A stretch of 64,000 bases of DNA from Acidicapsa dinghuensis (lineage in GTDB: Bacteria > Acidobacteriota > Terriglobia > Terriglobales > Acidobacteriaceae). Below, piece after piece: positions 32,594 through 40,671 of the stretch. Both the position numbers and the translations under genes were made by a program. The stretch covers positions 248,001-312,000 of the forward strand of contig NZ_JAGSYH010000005.1 of the NCBI RefSeq assembly GCF_025685685.1, given 5' to 3'. The notes beneath the pieces were generated by a model that was not told where the DNA came from, searched no databases, and was given only the letters and a program-made list of their open reading frames with translations. The number at the start of each line of letters is the position of its first letter. The stretch's first letter is position 1.

Positions 32594-33331
32594 TTAATCA
32601 ATAACAAAGAGGCCGGAGAGAACTTCTCCGGCCTTACCCAACACAATGCGCGTGAATTCCTTTGCGTTGAGCGGCTCTTCCGGCCCGATGTAAATGGTGC
32701 GCGCGCCTGCCTGACGCGCCCAGCGCACAAAAGCCGCAGCCGGATAAACAGAACCTGATGTACCGATGACGAGCATCACCGTGGCGCGGTTGATCTCGCG
32801 GCTGATGCGATCCATCTCAAAGGGCATCTCTCCGAACCATACGATATGCGGCCGCATCATGGCTCGGCATGAGCAGCGGGAGATTTCGGCTTTGGAGTCG
32901 TAGCGTGCGTGATCTGCGATCGGCGGTTTGCCGCAGCCCTCGCTACAGCGCGACATAAACAGCTCACCGTGCATGTGGACAAGATTGCGCGTGCCGGCGC
33001 GCTCATGCAGCTCATCGACGTTTTGCGTGCACAGAAAGAATCGATCGCCGACCTGGCCGGACTTTGCATCGAGCTTGTCTTCGAGCTCAGCCAAAACCCT
33101 GTGCGCAGGATTAGGCTGCGCTTTCTCTGCGTTCTCGCGGCGCGCGGAGTAGAACTGCCAGACCAGTTCGGGATTGTTGTCCCATGCCTCGGGCGTGCAT
33201 ACGTCTTCGATGCGATAGCCGGACCAGAGGCCGTCGGAATCTCGGAAGGTTGCAAGACCGCTCTCGGCGCTGATGCCGGCGCCGGTAAGCACGAAGACGC
33301 GGTCATTAGCGGCAATTTCGATGGACTGCAT
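32594..33331 (-). CDS. cobB: NAD-dependent protein deacylase (sirtuin, class III CobB-like)
   Basis: The 245-residue enzyme removes acetyl and probably succinyl groups from lysines with NAD. Motifs are GAGISAESGLATFR (NAD loop), TQNVDELHERAG, catalytic His121 in VHMHGEL, and a zinc site from Cys129, Cys133, Cys153 and Cys155. Tyr61 and Arg64 in FYSARR match the Y-x-x-R pair that SIRT5-like and E. coli CobB enzymes use to bind acidic acyl groups, so desuccinylase activity is likely. The C-terminal codons overlap a hairpin. It converges with the TonB gene, 13 bases away. Confidence 0.92.
   Translation of the reverse strand: MQSIEIAANDRVFVLTGAGISAESGLATFRDSDGLWSGYRIEDVCTPEAWDNNPELVWQFYSARRENAEKAQPNPAHRVLAELEDKLDAKSGQVGDRFFLCTQNVDELHERAGTRNLVHMHGELFMSRCSEGCGKPPIADHARYDSKAEISRCSCRAMMRPHIVWFGEMPFEMDRISREINRATVMLVIGTSGSVYPAAAFVRWARQAGARTIYIGPEEPLNAKEFTRIVLGKAGEVLSGLFVID
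32610..32634 (-). terminator. Hairpin terminator overlapping the end of the sirtuin gene
   Basis: A ten-pair stem (32610-32619 with 32625-32634, loop GAACT) lies between the TonB and sirtuin stops but falls inside the last codons of the sirtuin gene. On the minus strand it is followed by CTTTGTTATTG, a partial T tract. It could serve both convergent genes. Confidence 0.55.
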
Positions 33332-33416
33332 ACAGCTTCCTCTTGCAACGCAATGCCAAAAACAGATCCTTCGCTTCGCTCAGGATGACTATCCTAGAGT
33401 GAACAAGACAGCATGA

Positions 33417-34385
33417 TCAGGGAATGATGAGCAGTTTGCCGGTGGTCTTGCGGCCGACGAGATCGATCTGCGCCTGCGCAGCATCGGCCAAAGGATACAA
33501 ATGCGGCATGCGTACGTGAAGCTTGCCTTCTTCGATCCAGCGGAAGACATCACCTGCGCGATGACGAAGATCTTCGGGGGTCGCGATGTAGTCCTTAAGC
33601 GTTGGGCGCGTGACGTAGAGCGAACCATGCGTTGACAACTGGATGAGGTCGTAGGGCGGCACTGCACCGCTCGATCCACCGAAGAGAACCATCATGCCGC
33701 GTGGGCGTAGGCAATTGAGCGATTTCTCAAAAGTAGTTTTGCCCACCGAGTCGTAAACGACATCGACACCATGCTCGTCGGTCAGGCGCTTTGTCTCGGC
33801 TTCGAAATCAACTTCGGTGTATTTGATCACTTCATCCGCACCAGCAGAGCGAGCTATCTCTGCCTTTTCATCGCTGGATACTGTCGCGATAATGCGAGCA
33901 CCGGCGTGGTGCGCCATCTGAACGAGCAGGCATCCTGTGCCACCGGCGGCGGCGTGAATCAATGCTGTTTCGCCCTTTTTGAGCGGATAGGTGGAATGAA
34001 CGAGATAGTGCGCGGTCATGCCCTGAAGGATCGCTGCCGCAGCGAGTTTGAGGTCGACGTCATCGGGTACCTTGACGAGCGCGGAAGCAGGAACCAAAGC
34101 ATACTCGGCATAGCTGCCTTGCACGGAGGTAGAAGCGACGCGGTCACCAGCCCTGAAGGAATCAACGCCTTCACCGACGGCTTCAATAACACCCGCAGCT
34201 TCGGTACCAGGTACCAGCGGCAGAGGAGCCTTATAGCGACCCTCGCGTACGTAGGTTTCGATGAAGTTGACACCGGTGGCTGCAATCTTAATCAGCACCT
34301 GCCCCGGACCGGGAACTGGAATCGGAAGATCGACGAGCTCAAGCACTTCTGGGCCGCCGGTTTTGTGCATCTGGATAGCGTTCAT
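33417..34385 (-). CDS. NADPH:quinone oxidoreductase (zinc-less MDR family)
   Basis: The 322-residue protein matches Qor-type medium-chain reductases: MNAIQMHKTGGPEVLELVDL at the start, then GVNFIETYVREGRYKAPLP, GTEAAGVIEAVGEGV, and the nucleotide site AAAGGTGCLLVQMA with A-x-x-G-G-x-G. There are no structural zinc Cys residues. It probably reduces quinones or enones with NADPH in the cytosol. The ATG at 34385 is preferred by length and family alignment. A TTG at 34436 would overlap the preceding gene's stop (TTGA) and add 17 residues that do not match. The gene sits right after the ICMT-like gene on the same strand. Confidence 0.92.
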   Translation of the reverse strand: MNAIQMHKTGGPEVLELVDLPIPVPGPGQVLIKIAATGVNFIETYVREGRYKAPLPLVPGTEAAGVIEAVGEGVDSFRAGDRVASTSVQGSYAEYALVPASALVKVPDDVDLKLAAAAILQGMTAHYLVHSTYPLKKGETALIHAAAGGTGCLLVQMAHHAGARIIATVSSDEKAEIARSAGADEVIKYTEVDFEAETKRLTDEHGVDVVYDSVGKTTFEKSLNCLRPRGMMVLFGGSSGAVPPYDLIQLSTHGSLYVTRPTLKDYIATPEDLRHRAGDVFRWIEEGKLHVRMPHLYPLADAAQAQIDLVGRKTTGKLLIIP

Positions 34386-34432
34386 AGCAGCTTCAGGATA
34401 CTCCGGCGAAATGGAATGGAGATCAATGCCGG

Positions 34433-35002
34433 TCAATATATGCCGGGAATGAGGCGTCTTGTCTCGCGGCTGTAGGCGATGTATTCCTCGCCGAAGTGCT
34501 CGCGCAGAGCGGTCTCTTCAACGTGGATGCGATAGAGCAGCGCGGCGGTTGTGGGAATGGTGATGATAAGGAACCCAATCCAGTTGTGCGTATGCAGGCC
34601 CGCGGCAAGGAAGATAAGGATAAGGCCGGTGTAGGAGGGATGGCGCATCCAGCGATAGAGGCCAGTTTTCATCACGGTTTGCGTTGCATGAATCGCAACG
34701 TTGGAGCTGAAGGATCTGCCCAATGTGATGACAGCTGTCCAGCGGATAGCGAGGCCGGTGATGAGCAGGCCGAGCGTAAGGATGCGCAGCCAATACGCAT
34801 TGTGAAAGAAGCCGATGCGCGACGCCTCTGAGAACCAGCTGCCGGCGGTCATCGATGCGAGAATGACCACCCAGAGCAGATAGAGTGTGCCGCGATCGCG
34901 CACATTGCCACTCGAGTGGCGCGTGCGCGTACCGATGGCGATTGCAACTTCTGAACCAATCCATACATAGTAGAGAATCTGCCCGAAAAGCGAGAGAGAC
35001 AT
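34433..35002 (-). CDS. Isoprenylcysteine carboxyl methyltransferase-like membrane protein
   Basis: The 189-residue protein has four or five hydrophobic helices and the ICMT/PEMT SAM-binding signature near the end: GLYRWMRHPSYTG (about residues 112-124), then RIHVEETALREHFGEEYIAY and RRLIPGIY. Bacterial members (MddA-like and others) methylate thiols or small lipids. In eukaryotes the fold methylates prenylated cysteines. No substrate can be read from the sequence. Placement 47 bases ahead of the quinone reductase start suggests a co-transcribed pair; the next upstream gene is the secreted fucosidase. Confidence 0.85.
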   Translation of the reverse strand: MSLSLFGQILYYVWIGSEVAIAIGTRTRHSSGNVRDRGTLYLLWVVILASMTAGSWFSEASRIGFFHNAYWLRILTLGLLITGLAIRWTAVITLGRSFSSNVAIHATQTVMKTGLYRWMRHPSYTGLILIFLAAGLHTHNWIGFLIITIPTTAALLYRIHVEETALREHFGEEYIAYSRETRRLIPGIY

Positions 35003-35054
35003 GCCGGCTCCTGAAGCCCGTATACGGGGGCCGGCAGAAGCCGGTTCCCTTTCT

Positions 35055-36479
35055 CTATTTTGCAGGGTCCAGCTTCAACACGTAGGCATAGTTGCCTGGC
35101 AAAGTTGATGGCAACGTCACTTCGAGATCCGCTTCTTTCTGCTTCCACTTCAGGGCGCCCGCGTCGCCGAGCAGGGATATCTCCGAACCCGGAGCGGCCG
35201 TTACGTTGTGCAGAAGGATGGTCGAGCCTGTCGGCTTACCGAAAAGTGTGGCGTAGAGATGGCCATCTTTCTGCGTGAAGCGCAGATCGACGGGCTTGCC
35301 TTCTGACGTGACCTGATTGGTGGTGCCGTTGGCGCGTGTCCAGGGCTTGGTACCGTAGATGGCATCGCCGTTCTGCTTGAGCCACGCACCCAGCTTTTCC
35401 AGGCGGTCCATCTGAATGGCTGGAATGCTGCCGTCTACTTCTGGCCCTACGTCGAGAAGCAGGTTACCGTTCTTGCTCACGATGTCGACAAGCAACTCAA
35501 TCAGGTCCTGCGGGGCGATCGTCTGCTTTTCGTCTTCGGCGCGATTGATACCAAACGACAGTCCAAGGCCGCGGCACTCTTCCCACTTCTTGGGGCTGAT
35601 CTGATCGAGCTTTGAATATTCGGGTGAGGTGAAGTCGGAGTGCGGCACGCCGAAGCGGTCATCCAAAACGCCGTCAGGGATCGCGTTGTAGTAGTCGGCC
35701 ATCAGCTGCAGTGGACGGCCTGTCTTAGGCCAATCGATGTCATTCCACAAGACCGCGGGGTGGTACAGGCGAATCAGTTCCTCAGCCTGATCGAAGGCGT
35801 AATCGCCATAGGCTTTGGTCTCAGGCTTCGTGGCTTCGCCATCCTGACCATCCTCGATCGGGCCGCGGTTAAAGGTCCAGTCGAAGCCGCCGGAGTAGTA
35901 GAGTCCCATCTTCATGCCATCTGCGCGCACAGCTTCGGTGAGTTCGCCGACTATGTCGCGCGACGCATGCAGGCCCGGCTGATTGATGTTTCGCACCTTG
36001 CTCGGCCACAGCGTGAATCCCTCGTGATGCTTCGTGGTCAGCACAACATACTTCGCGCCGGCGTCACGAAAGATGGCAGCCATCTTCGCCGGATCCCAGG
36101 ACTTGATCTTCTCGTTGAACGTGGTCTTGAAATCGTAGTAGTTGTGATCAGGGCCGTAGTGCTCACGGTCGTACTGCTCTGTGGGTGAACCGGCGATGCG
36201 AACCGTGTTGTAGTACCACTCGGCGTAGGGATTGTATTTTGCATAATCGCTGGTCCCAAAGTCGTGATCGGGATGGTTGACCGGAGCCCAGCCCGGAACG
36301 GAATACAGTCCCCAGTGGATGAATATGCCCAGCTTGGCATCTGCGTACCACTGCGGCAGAGGATGTGAATCGAGTGATTCGATGGTGGGCTCGTAGTGCT
36401 TTTCCTGGGCGATGGAGCAGGCAGAGAAGGCAACTCCCAGTGCGATGGGAAGCAGGACTTTCAGAGACTTGTATGGCAC
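35055..36479 (-). CDS. Secreted alpha-L-fucosidase (GH29)
   Basis: The 474-residue enzyme has a signal peptide (residues 1-24, VLLPIALGVAFSACSIAQ) and the GH29 domain: WYADAKLGIFIHWGLYSVPGW, then YVVLTTKHHEGFTLWPS, MGLYYSGGFDWTFNRG, and VLWNDIDWP, where the Asp of W-N-D is the usual catalytic nucleophile position. A C-terminal beta-sandwich (about residues 375-470, DLRFTQKDGHLYATLFG) follows. It removes terminal alpha-L-fucose from glycans in the periplasm or outside the cell. Possibly a lipoprotein: Cys22 follows FSA. No co-transcribed sugar transporter is seen. Confidence 0.93.
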   Translation of the reverse strand: MPYKSLKVLLPIALGVAFSACSIAQEKHYEPTIESLDSHPLPQWYADAKLGIFIHWGLYSVPGWAPVNHPDHDFGTSDYAKYNPYAEWYYNTVRIAGSPTEQYDREHYGPDHNYYDFKTTFNEKIKSWDPAKMAAIFRDAGAKYVVLTTKHHEGFTLWPSKVRNINQPGLHASRDIVGELTEAVRADGMKMGLYYSGGFDWTFNRGPIEDGQDGEATKPETKAYGDYAFDQAEELIRLYHPAVLWNDIDWPKTGRPLQLMADYYNAIPDGVLDDRFGVPHSDFTSPEYSKLDQISPKKWEECRGLGLSFGINRAEDEKQTIAPQDLIELLVDIVSKNGNLLLDVGPEVDGSIPAIQMDRLEKLGAWLKQNGDAIYGTKPWTRANGTTNQVTSEGKPVDLRFTQKDGHLYATLFGKPTGSTILLHNVTAAPGSEISLLGDAGALKWKQKEADLEVTLPSTLPGNYAYVLKLDPAK

Positions 36480-36600
36480 GCGTTCAACCTTTCCGATTGG
36501 ATTAAAACTGATTCCGGTTGGCGCACCAAATTCTACATGATGGAATGAATGTTTTACATATTGACCTCAGAAGGGCCGGCTCGAACCTCCCTAGAAATGG

Positions 36601-36627
36601 AAAAGCCTCGCAATGTGCGAGGCTTTT
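36601..36627 (-). terminator. Bidirectional-looking terminator after the DPM-like glycosyltransferase
   Basis: Arms of 12 bases (36601-36612 and 36616-36627) pair perfectly around a 3-base loop. AAAAGCC/GGCTTTT flanks give an A-rich side and a T-rich side on both strands. It ends the minus-strand glycosyltransferase gene 21 bases past its stop and separates it from the fucosidase gene. Confidence 0.8.
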
Positions 36628-36647
36628 GATCGAAATGCTGTTTGAGA

Positions 36648-37637
36648 TCAGCTGCCGGAAAGCAGGCTCGGCTCTTCCGGTGCGCGCAGGCGAACAAGAC
36701 GATCGATAGCATAGGGCGCGCGATGGCTGCCGGTGTGGTAGTGGCGCACCTGCAGTTCACCTAGCAGGCCGATGGCCAGCATCTGGATGCCGGCGACGAT
36801 GAGCACAGCGGCGACAACGAAGAGCGGGCCATGCTGATCCATCACGTTCTGATGGGGATTGATCAGCTTGGTGAGCAACAGGAAGAGCGAAAAGAAGCAA
36901 CCGGTAACGATGCCGAGTGCCCCGAATCCGCCGAAGAAATGCAGCGGACGGCTCATATGCTTGAGCAGGAAGCGGATGGTCAACAGATCGAAGAAGACGC
37001 GGAAGGTGCGGCCGATGCCGTAGTGGCTCTTGCCGCGCTGGCGCATCACGTTCTTGATCGGAATCTCGCAAATCGAGGCGCCGTACCAGGCGGCTAGCGC
37101 CGGAATGAAGCGGTGCATCTCGCCATAAAGCGGAATATTGTGAATGATCTCGCGGCGGTAGGCCTTGTATGTAGTGCCGAAATCGTGAATATCCACTTCC
37201 GAGAGCTTGGCCATCAGCCAGTTGGCACAGCGGGAGGGAATGCGGCGCATGACGAAGTTGTCGATGCGCTCCTTACGCCAGCCGGAGACTACGTCGTAAC
37301 CCTCGTCCAGCTTCTCGATAAAGTTGGGAATCTCGTTGGGGTCGTGCTGCAGATCGCCGTCCATGGCGATAATGAAGTCGCCCGAGGCATTATCAAAGCC
37401 CGCGGCGAGAGCTGAGGTCTGGCCGAAGTTGCGGCGGAGTTTAACGACCAGCACACGGCTGTCGACTGCAGCGATCTCTTCAAGGAGCTTATAGGTGCGG
37501 TCGCTGGATCCGTCGTCCACAAGAACCAACTCGAAACTGTCGCCGACCTGTTCCATTACGGACTTGAGGCGGGCGTAGAGCTGGGTTACATTCTCTTCTT
37601 CATTGTGGAAAGGGACAACAATAGAGTACTTCGGCAT
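36648..37637 (-). CDS. Family 2 glycosyltransferase, DPM1/ArnC-like
   Basis: The 329-residue protein has a cytosolic GT-A domain (YSIVVPFHNEEENVTQLYARL, LVLVDDGSSDRTYKLLEEIA, then D-x-D in IIAMDGDLQHDPNEIP, and GWRKERID) at about residues 1-225, followed by two membrane helices (about 240-260 and 275-300). This is the architecture of dolichol-phosphate mannosyltransferase-like and undecaprenyl-phosphate sugar transferases. It should load a sugar onto a polyprenyl phosphate at the inner membrane for later transfer to lipid A, O-antigen or proteins. The sugar is unknown. Confidence 0.92.
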   Translation of the reverse strand: MPKYSIVVPFHNEEENVTQLYARLKSVMEQVGDSFELVLVDDGSSDRTYKLLEEIAAVDSRVLVVKLRRNFGQTSALAAGFDNASGDFIIAMDGDLQHDPNEIPNFIEKLDEGYDVVSGWRKERIDNFVMRRIPSRCANWLMAKLSEVDIHDFGTTYKAYRREIIHNIPLYGEMHRFIPALAAWYGASICEIPIKNVMRQRGKSHYGIGRTFRVFFDLLTIRFLLKHMSRPLHFFGGFGALGIVTGCFFSLFLLLTKLINPHQNVMDQHGPLFVVAAVLIVAGIQMLAIGLLGELQVRHYHTGSHRAPYAIDRLVRLRAPEEPSLLSGS

Positions 37638-37749
37638 ATACCAAGTATAGATGTTGCATAGATAAAAAAGGCGTCAATCGAAATGATCAGAACAAGATAA
37701 ATCAGTAGCTGAGGGACAATCTGGCGACCATTTATTCTGCATCGGAAAC

Positions 37750-37773
37750 CTACTGACACAATGCTGTCAGCAG
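37750..37773. promoter_or_regulatory. Imperfect palindrome upstream of a VOC gene
   Basis: CTACTGACA and TGTCAGCAG (one mismatch) surround a 6-base spacer, 52 bases upstream of the ATG at 37825. Size and symmetry suit a regulator-binding site; the WYL regulator encoded 500 bases downstream is one possible binder. No -35/-10 pair of good quality is recognised nearby. Confidence 0.3.
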
Positions 37774-37824
37774 GGGTAGGGCAAGATAGTTTTCAAGCGT
37801 GACACTTCGCGCCCGGAGAAAACG

Positions 37825-38229
37825 ATGACTACCCTGATGACCGAACCCGTTAAAACCCGCCGGGCCAACAACATGGTCTGGTTTGAACTGCCTGTCACCA
37901 ATCTCGAACGAGCGACGGAGTTCTACGAAATCGCCTTTGGCACGGATCTGAAAACCGATGCCAGGTTCCCTCGAATTGCGATGTTTCCCCGAACCAGCGA
38001 CGAGGCCGTCACTGGCGCGCTGGCGGAAATGTCCTCGGTCAGTCCTTCAACTGATGGGACTGTCGTATATCTCAACTGCGATGGTGACATCGACGGCGTG
38101 CTGAAGCGGGCCAAGGCGGCCGGCGGCGAGGTACTGCAGGAAGTGGCGCAGTTACCGGGTGGCATGGGCTGGATTGCGCAGTTTCGCGATCTGGATGGCA
38201 ATCGTGTAGGTCTTCATGCCACGTTTTAA
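37825..38229 (+). CDS. VOC-superfamily protein
   Basis: The 134-residue protein has the two-module VOC fold: MVWFELPVTNLERATEFYEIAFG opens the first module, then FPRIAMFPR, and WIAQFRDLDGNRVGLHA closes the second with the usual 'D.DGN.vgl' signature. It resembles small bacterial glyoxalase-like proteins that are often encoded near YafY/WYL regulators, as here. Metal-binding residues are not fully conserved, so the reaction is unknown. The first ATG at 37825 is used; the next in-frame Met is five codons later. It ends in an intrinsic terminator. Confidence 0.85.
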   Translation: MTTLMTEPVKTRRANNMVWFELPVTNLERATEFYEIAFGTDLKTDARFPRIAMFPRTSDEAVTGALAEMSSVSPSTDGTVVYLNCDGDIDGVLKRAKAAGGEVLQEVAQLPGGMGWIAQFRDLDGNRVGLHATF

Positions 38230-38246
38230 GCAATTTTTTCCTCTGG

Positions 38247-38288
38247 ATCCCGCCTTTTGGAGCTGTTGCGAAGGGCGGGATTTCTTTG
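38247..38288 (+). terminator. Intrinsic terminator of the VOC gene
   Basis: An 8-base GC-rich perfect stem (ATCCCGCC 38247-38254 with GGCGGGAT 38274-38281) can be lengthened to 12 pairs with two G-U pairs, and TTCTTT follows. It lies 18 bases past the VOC stop and before the WYL regulator gene, which must have its own promoter or rely on read-through. Confidence 0.75.
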
Positions 38289-38329
38289 CGAATCCCAACT
38301 TTTACGACCGATTGCGGTAGGATGCCCTC

Positions 38330-39025
38330 ATGCGCCGCGCCGACCGGCTTTTTCGAATCGTTCAACTATTACGTGCCGGCAGGCTGCAAACTGCCCGCAG
38401 CCTGGCGCAGAAGCTGCAGGTTTCGGAGCGCACGGTTTATCGCGATGTGCAGGATCTACAACTCTCCGGTGTCCCGATCATGGGCGAAGCTGGCGTCGGC
38501 TATACCCTGCGCCGCGACTACGACCTGCCACCTCTGATGTTTAACCCTCGCGAAATCACGGCGTTAGTCCTCGGCAGCCGAATGGTGGCGACCTGGGGAG
38601 ATCCGGATCTGGCCGCTGCCGCGAACGATGCCCTGCGAAAGATTGAAGCTGTGCTGACGAGCGGGCTGCGCGACCGCATTGACGCGGTGCGGCTCTATGT
38701 ACCGAGCGTGGCGCTGAGCACCGTCAGTTCGACCCGCGAAACGCTTGAGCATCTGCGTGCGGCGATTGATGGTTCCCGCAAGATCGAAGTCTGCTATCGC
38801 GATGAAAAAGGACAGGTTACAGACCGAAGGCTGCGCCCGTTGGCGCTGCTCTTCTGGGGTAGAGTCTGGACTCTGGTGGCGTGGTGCGAGATGCGAGTCG
38901 ATTTTCGGAGTTTCCGAGCCGATCGTTTTCAGAATCTACGCATTCTGGAAGAGACTTTTACTCAGGAATCAGGACAGCGGTACGAAGATTTCCTGGCAAA
39001 GATCAAGCAAGCAGAAAAGGATTAA
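38330..39025 (+). CDS. YafY-type HTH_11 and WYL-domain transcriptional regulator
   Basis: The 231-residue protein has an HTH_11 winged helix at about residues 1-60 (RADRLFRIVQLLRAGR, ARSLAQKLQVSERTVYRDVQDLQLSGVPI, then GEAGVGY) and a WYL domain at about 130-225 (IEVCYRDEKGQVTDRRLRPLALLFWGRVWTLVAWC). WYL proteins sense nucleic acids or ligands and control stress, DNA damage or metabolic genes. The upstream VOC gene is a likely target by analogy with other bacteria; this is an inference. Its ATG at 38330 lies 100 bases after the VOC stop. Confidence 0.9.
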   Translation: MRRADRLFRIVQLLRAGRLQTARSLAQKLQVSERTVYRDVQDLQLSGVPIMGEAGVGYTLRRDYDLPPLMFNPREITALVLGSRMVATWGDPDLAAAANDALRKIEAVLTSGLRDRIDAVRLYVPSVALSTVSSTRETLEHLRAAIDGSRKIEVCYRDEKGQVTDRRLRPLALLFWGRVWTLVAWCEMRVDFRSFRADRFQNLRILEETFTQESGQRYEDFLAKIKQAEKD

Positions 39026-39040
39026 GCGCCAGGAACAAAA

Positions 39041-39062
39041 GAGCGAGGCCGTAGCCTCGCTC
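39041..39062 (-). terminator. Terminator of the YXWGXW-like gene
   Basis: A 9-base perfect stem (GAGCGAGGC at 39041-39049 with GCCTCGCTC at 39054-39062, loop CGTA) is followed on the minus strand by TTTTGTT. It lies 23 bases past the minus-strand stop and 16 bases past the plus-strand WYL stop, so it may serve both convergent genes. Confidence 0.75.
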
Positions 39063-39084
39063 CTGCTGATCCGATAGAAGTGAA

Positions 39085-39378
39085 CTATCTCCAGTGTCCT
39101 TCGACAAGCACCCAGCCATCATGACGGTGCTCCCAGCGATGCGGTACCCAACGCGCGTGCGGACGTGGCGGCCGATCCCAACGGCCCGGCACCCAAACAT
39201 AGCGGGCACCATCCCAGCGGTGATAGCCGTCAATCCAGACAAAACCCGGGCCGGGGGCCACAGGACGTCTTTCAACGATCGGGGCGGGCGGTCCTACACG
39301 GACGACAACCTGCGCAAAAGAAGAAGCGGCAGGGAGCAGCGCTGCAGCCAAAATCAATGTTGGAAGAAATTTCTTCAC
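39085..39378 (-). CDS. Small exported YXWGXW-like repeat protein
   Basis: The 97-residue protein has a signal peptide (LPTLILAAALLPAASSFAQ, about residues 5-23) and then an aromatic-, Arg- and His-rich segment with repeated W-x-x-G-x/W patterns: VWIDGYHRWDGARYVWVPGRW, then RWVPHRWEHRHDGWVLVEGHW. This is the YXWGXW (WxxGxW) repeat family, found as small envelope proteins of unknown function in proteobacteria and acidobacteria. It should be periplasmic or outer-membrane associated. It is single, with a terminator after it. Confidence 0.85.
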   Translation of the reverse strand: MKKFLPTLILAAALLPAASSFAQVVVRVGPPAPIVERRPVAPGPGFVWIDGYHRWDGARYVWVPGRWDRPPRPHARWVPHRWEHRHDGWVLVEGHWR

Positions 39379-39528
39379 GACGAGCGATTCCTCCTGATGA
39401 ATATTGCCCGCCCCTGATCCGTCCAGTTTGGGCTAAGGCTCTTGCTCCCTTGAACGTCTTATGCCACCGTTTAGTTGCGCGAGAAGATGGAAATGCTGTG
39501 AATTCTGCGCCAAAGCCGCATACGCGAC

Positions 39529-40635
39529 CTAAGATCGGGCTGCAACCGCTGCATCCTCAAGCACTTCCCCAAGAATCTCTGCTGCCCTCAAGCAGGCGTT
39601 TCGATCGACATCATGATGCGTTACCAGTCGAACGGACTTCGGCCCTGTTGCTCCGGCAAGCACGCCACGCGCCTTGAGCCCGGAAGTGACCTCGGCAGCG
39701 GAGCGGTTATTCAGGTTGAAGATCACGATGTTCGTCTCGACGGTTGCCGGATCGATCTGCACTTCAGGCAGTTTGGCGAGAGACTCAGCCAGCAACTTTG
39801 CATTGGCGTGGTCTTCATGCAAACGCAGGGTCATTTCTTCCAAAGCAATCAGACCGGCTGCCGCAAGCACGCCGGCCTGGCGCATGGCGCCACCGAGAGC
39901 TTTGCGGTAGACACGGGCTTCATCGATCGCATCTTTACTACCCACCAGCATGGAGCCGACCGGCGCGCACAAGCCTTTTGACAGGCAGAACATGACCGTG
40001 TCGAAGCTGCGAGTTAAAGTACGAACATTCTCGAATATGTCGCCGCCCAACGTGGTCGCGGCGTTGAAGATGCGTGCGCCGTCAAGATGCACCGGCAGAT
40101 TGCGCTTGTGGGCTTCGTGAAGGACCTCTTCCATCACGGGCAAGGGGATGACGATACCACCGGCCAGATTCGCTGTGTTTTCGAGCTCGATCAGACCGGT
40201 GGCGGCGGAAAATGTGCTCCCTTTTGCATGCACAACCGGAGCAATCTGTTCCCACGTGAGGTAGCCTGCCGGAGAAGCAACGGCGCGAATCAGGCATCCG
40301 GAAAAGGTTGCCGCCATCGCCATCTCCCAATCGAGGATGTGGGCACGCGACTCGCAGATAATCTCCTGATTGGGCCGCGTGTGCAGGCGCAGCGCGATCT
40401 GGTTACCCATGGTTCCACTGGGAACAAAGACGGCGGCTTCGCGACCAAAAATCTCCGCCGCGCGGGCTTCGAGGCGATTAATGGTCGGGTCTTCGCCGTA
40501 GATGTCGTCGCCTACTTCAGCAGCAGCCATCGCGGCGCGCATGGCCGAGGTGGGGCGGGTGACGGTATCACTGCGCAGGTCAATCAGGCTGGAAGAATCA
40601 AAGGAAGGTGCTTCGGCAGAACCGCTGTATGCCAC
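39529..40635 (-). CDS. ltaE: Low-specificity L-threonine aldolase
   Basis: The 368-residue PLP enzyme splits threonine (or allo-threonine) into glycine and acetaldehyde. The sequence shows IDLRSDTVTRPTSAMRAAMAAAEVGDDIYGEDPTI at the start (described only as the family's hallmark), FVPSGTMGNQIAL, LHLDGARIFNAATTL and the PLP-binding Lys in MFCLSKGLCAPVGSML. The fold is the fold-type I aminotransferase one. It lies 36 bases upstream of nothing else on its strand: the preceding minus-strand gene is hemW, ending 37 bases before this start, so the two may be co-transcribed. The first 11 residues before the catalytic domain look disordered. Confidence 0.94.
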   Translation of the reverse strand: MAYSGSAEAPSFDSSSLIDLRSDTVTRPTSAMRAAMAAAEVGDDIYGEDPTINRLEARAAEIFGREAAVFVPSGTMGNQIALRLHTRPNQEIICESRAHILDWEMAMAATFSGCLIRAVASPAGYLTWEQIAPVVHAKGSTFSAATGLIELENTANLAGGIVIPLPVMEEVLHEAHKRNLPVHLDGARIFNAATTLGGDIFENVRTLTRSFDTVMFCLSKGLCAPVGSMLVGSKDAIDEARVYRKALGGAMRQAGVLAAAGLIALEEMTLRLHEDHANAKLLAESLAKLPEVQIDPATVETNIVIFNLNNRSAAEVTSGLKARGVLAGATGPKSVRLVTHHDVDRNACLRAAEILGEVLEDAAVAARS

Positions 40636-40671
40636 AGAATGCTCCTCAGAAAGATGAAAAGAGCAGTTTAA

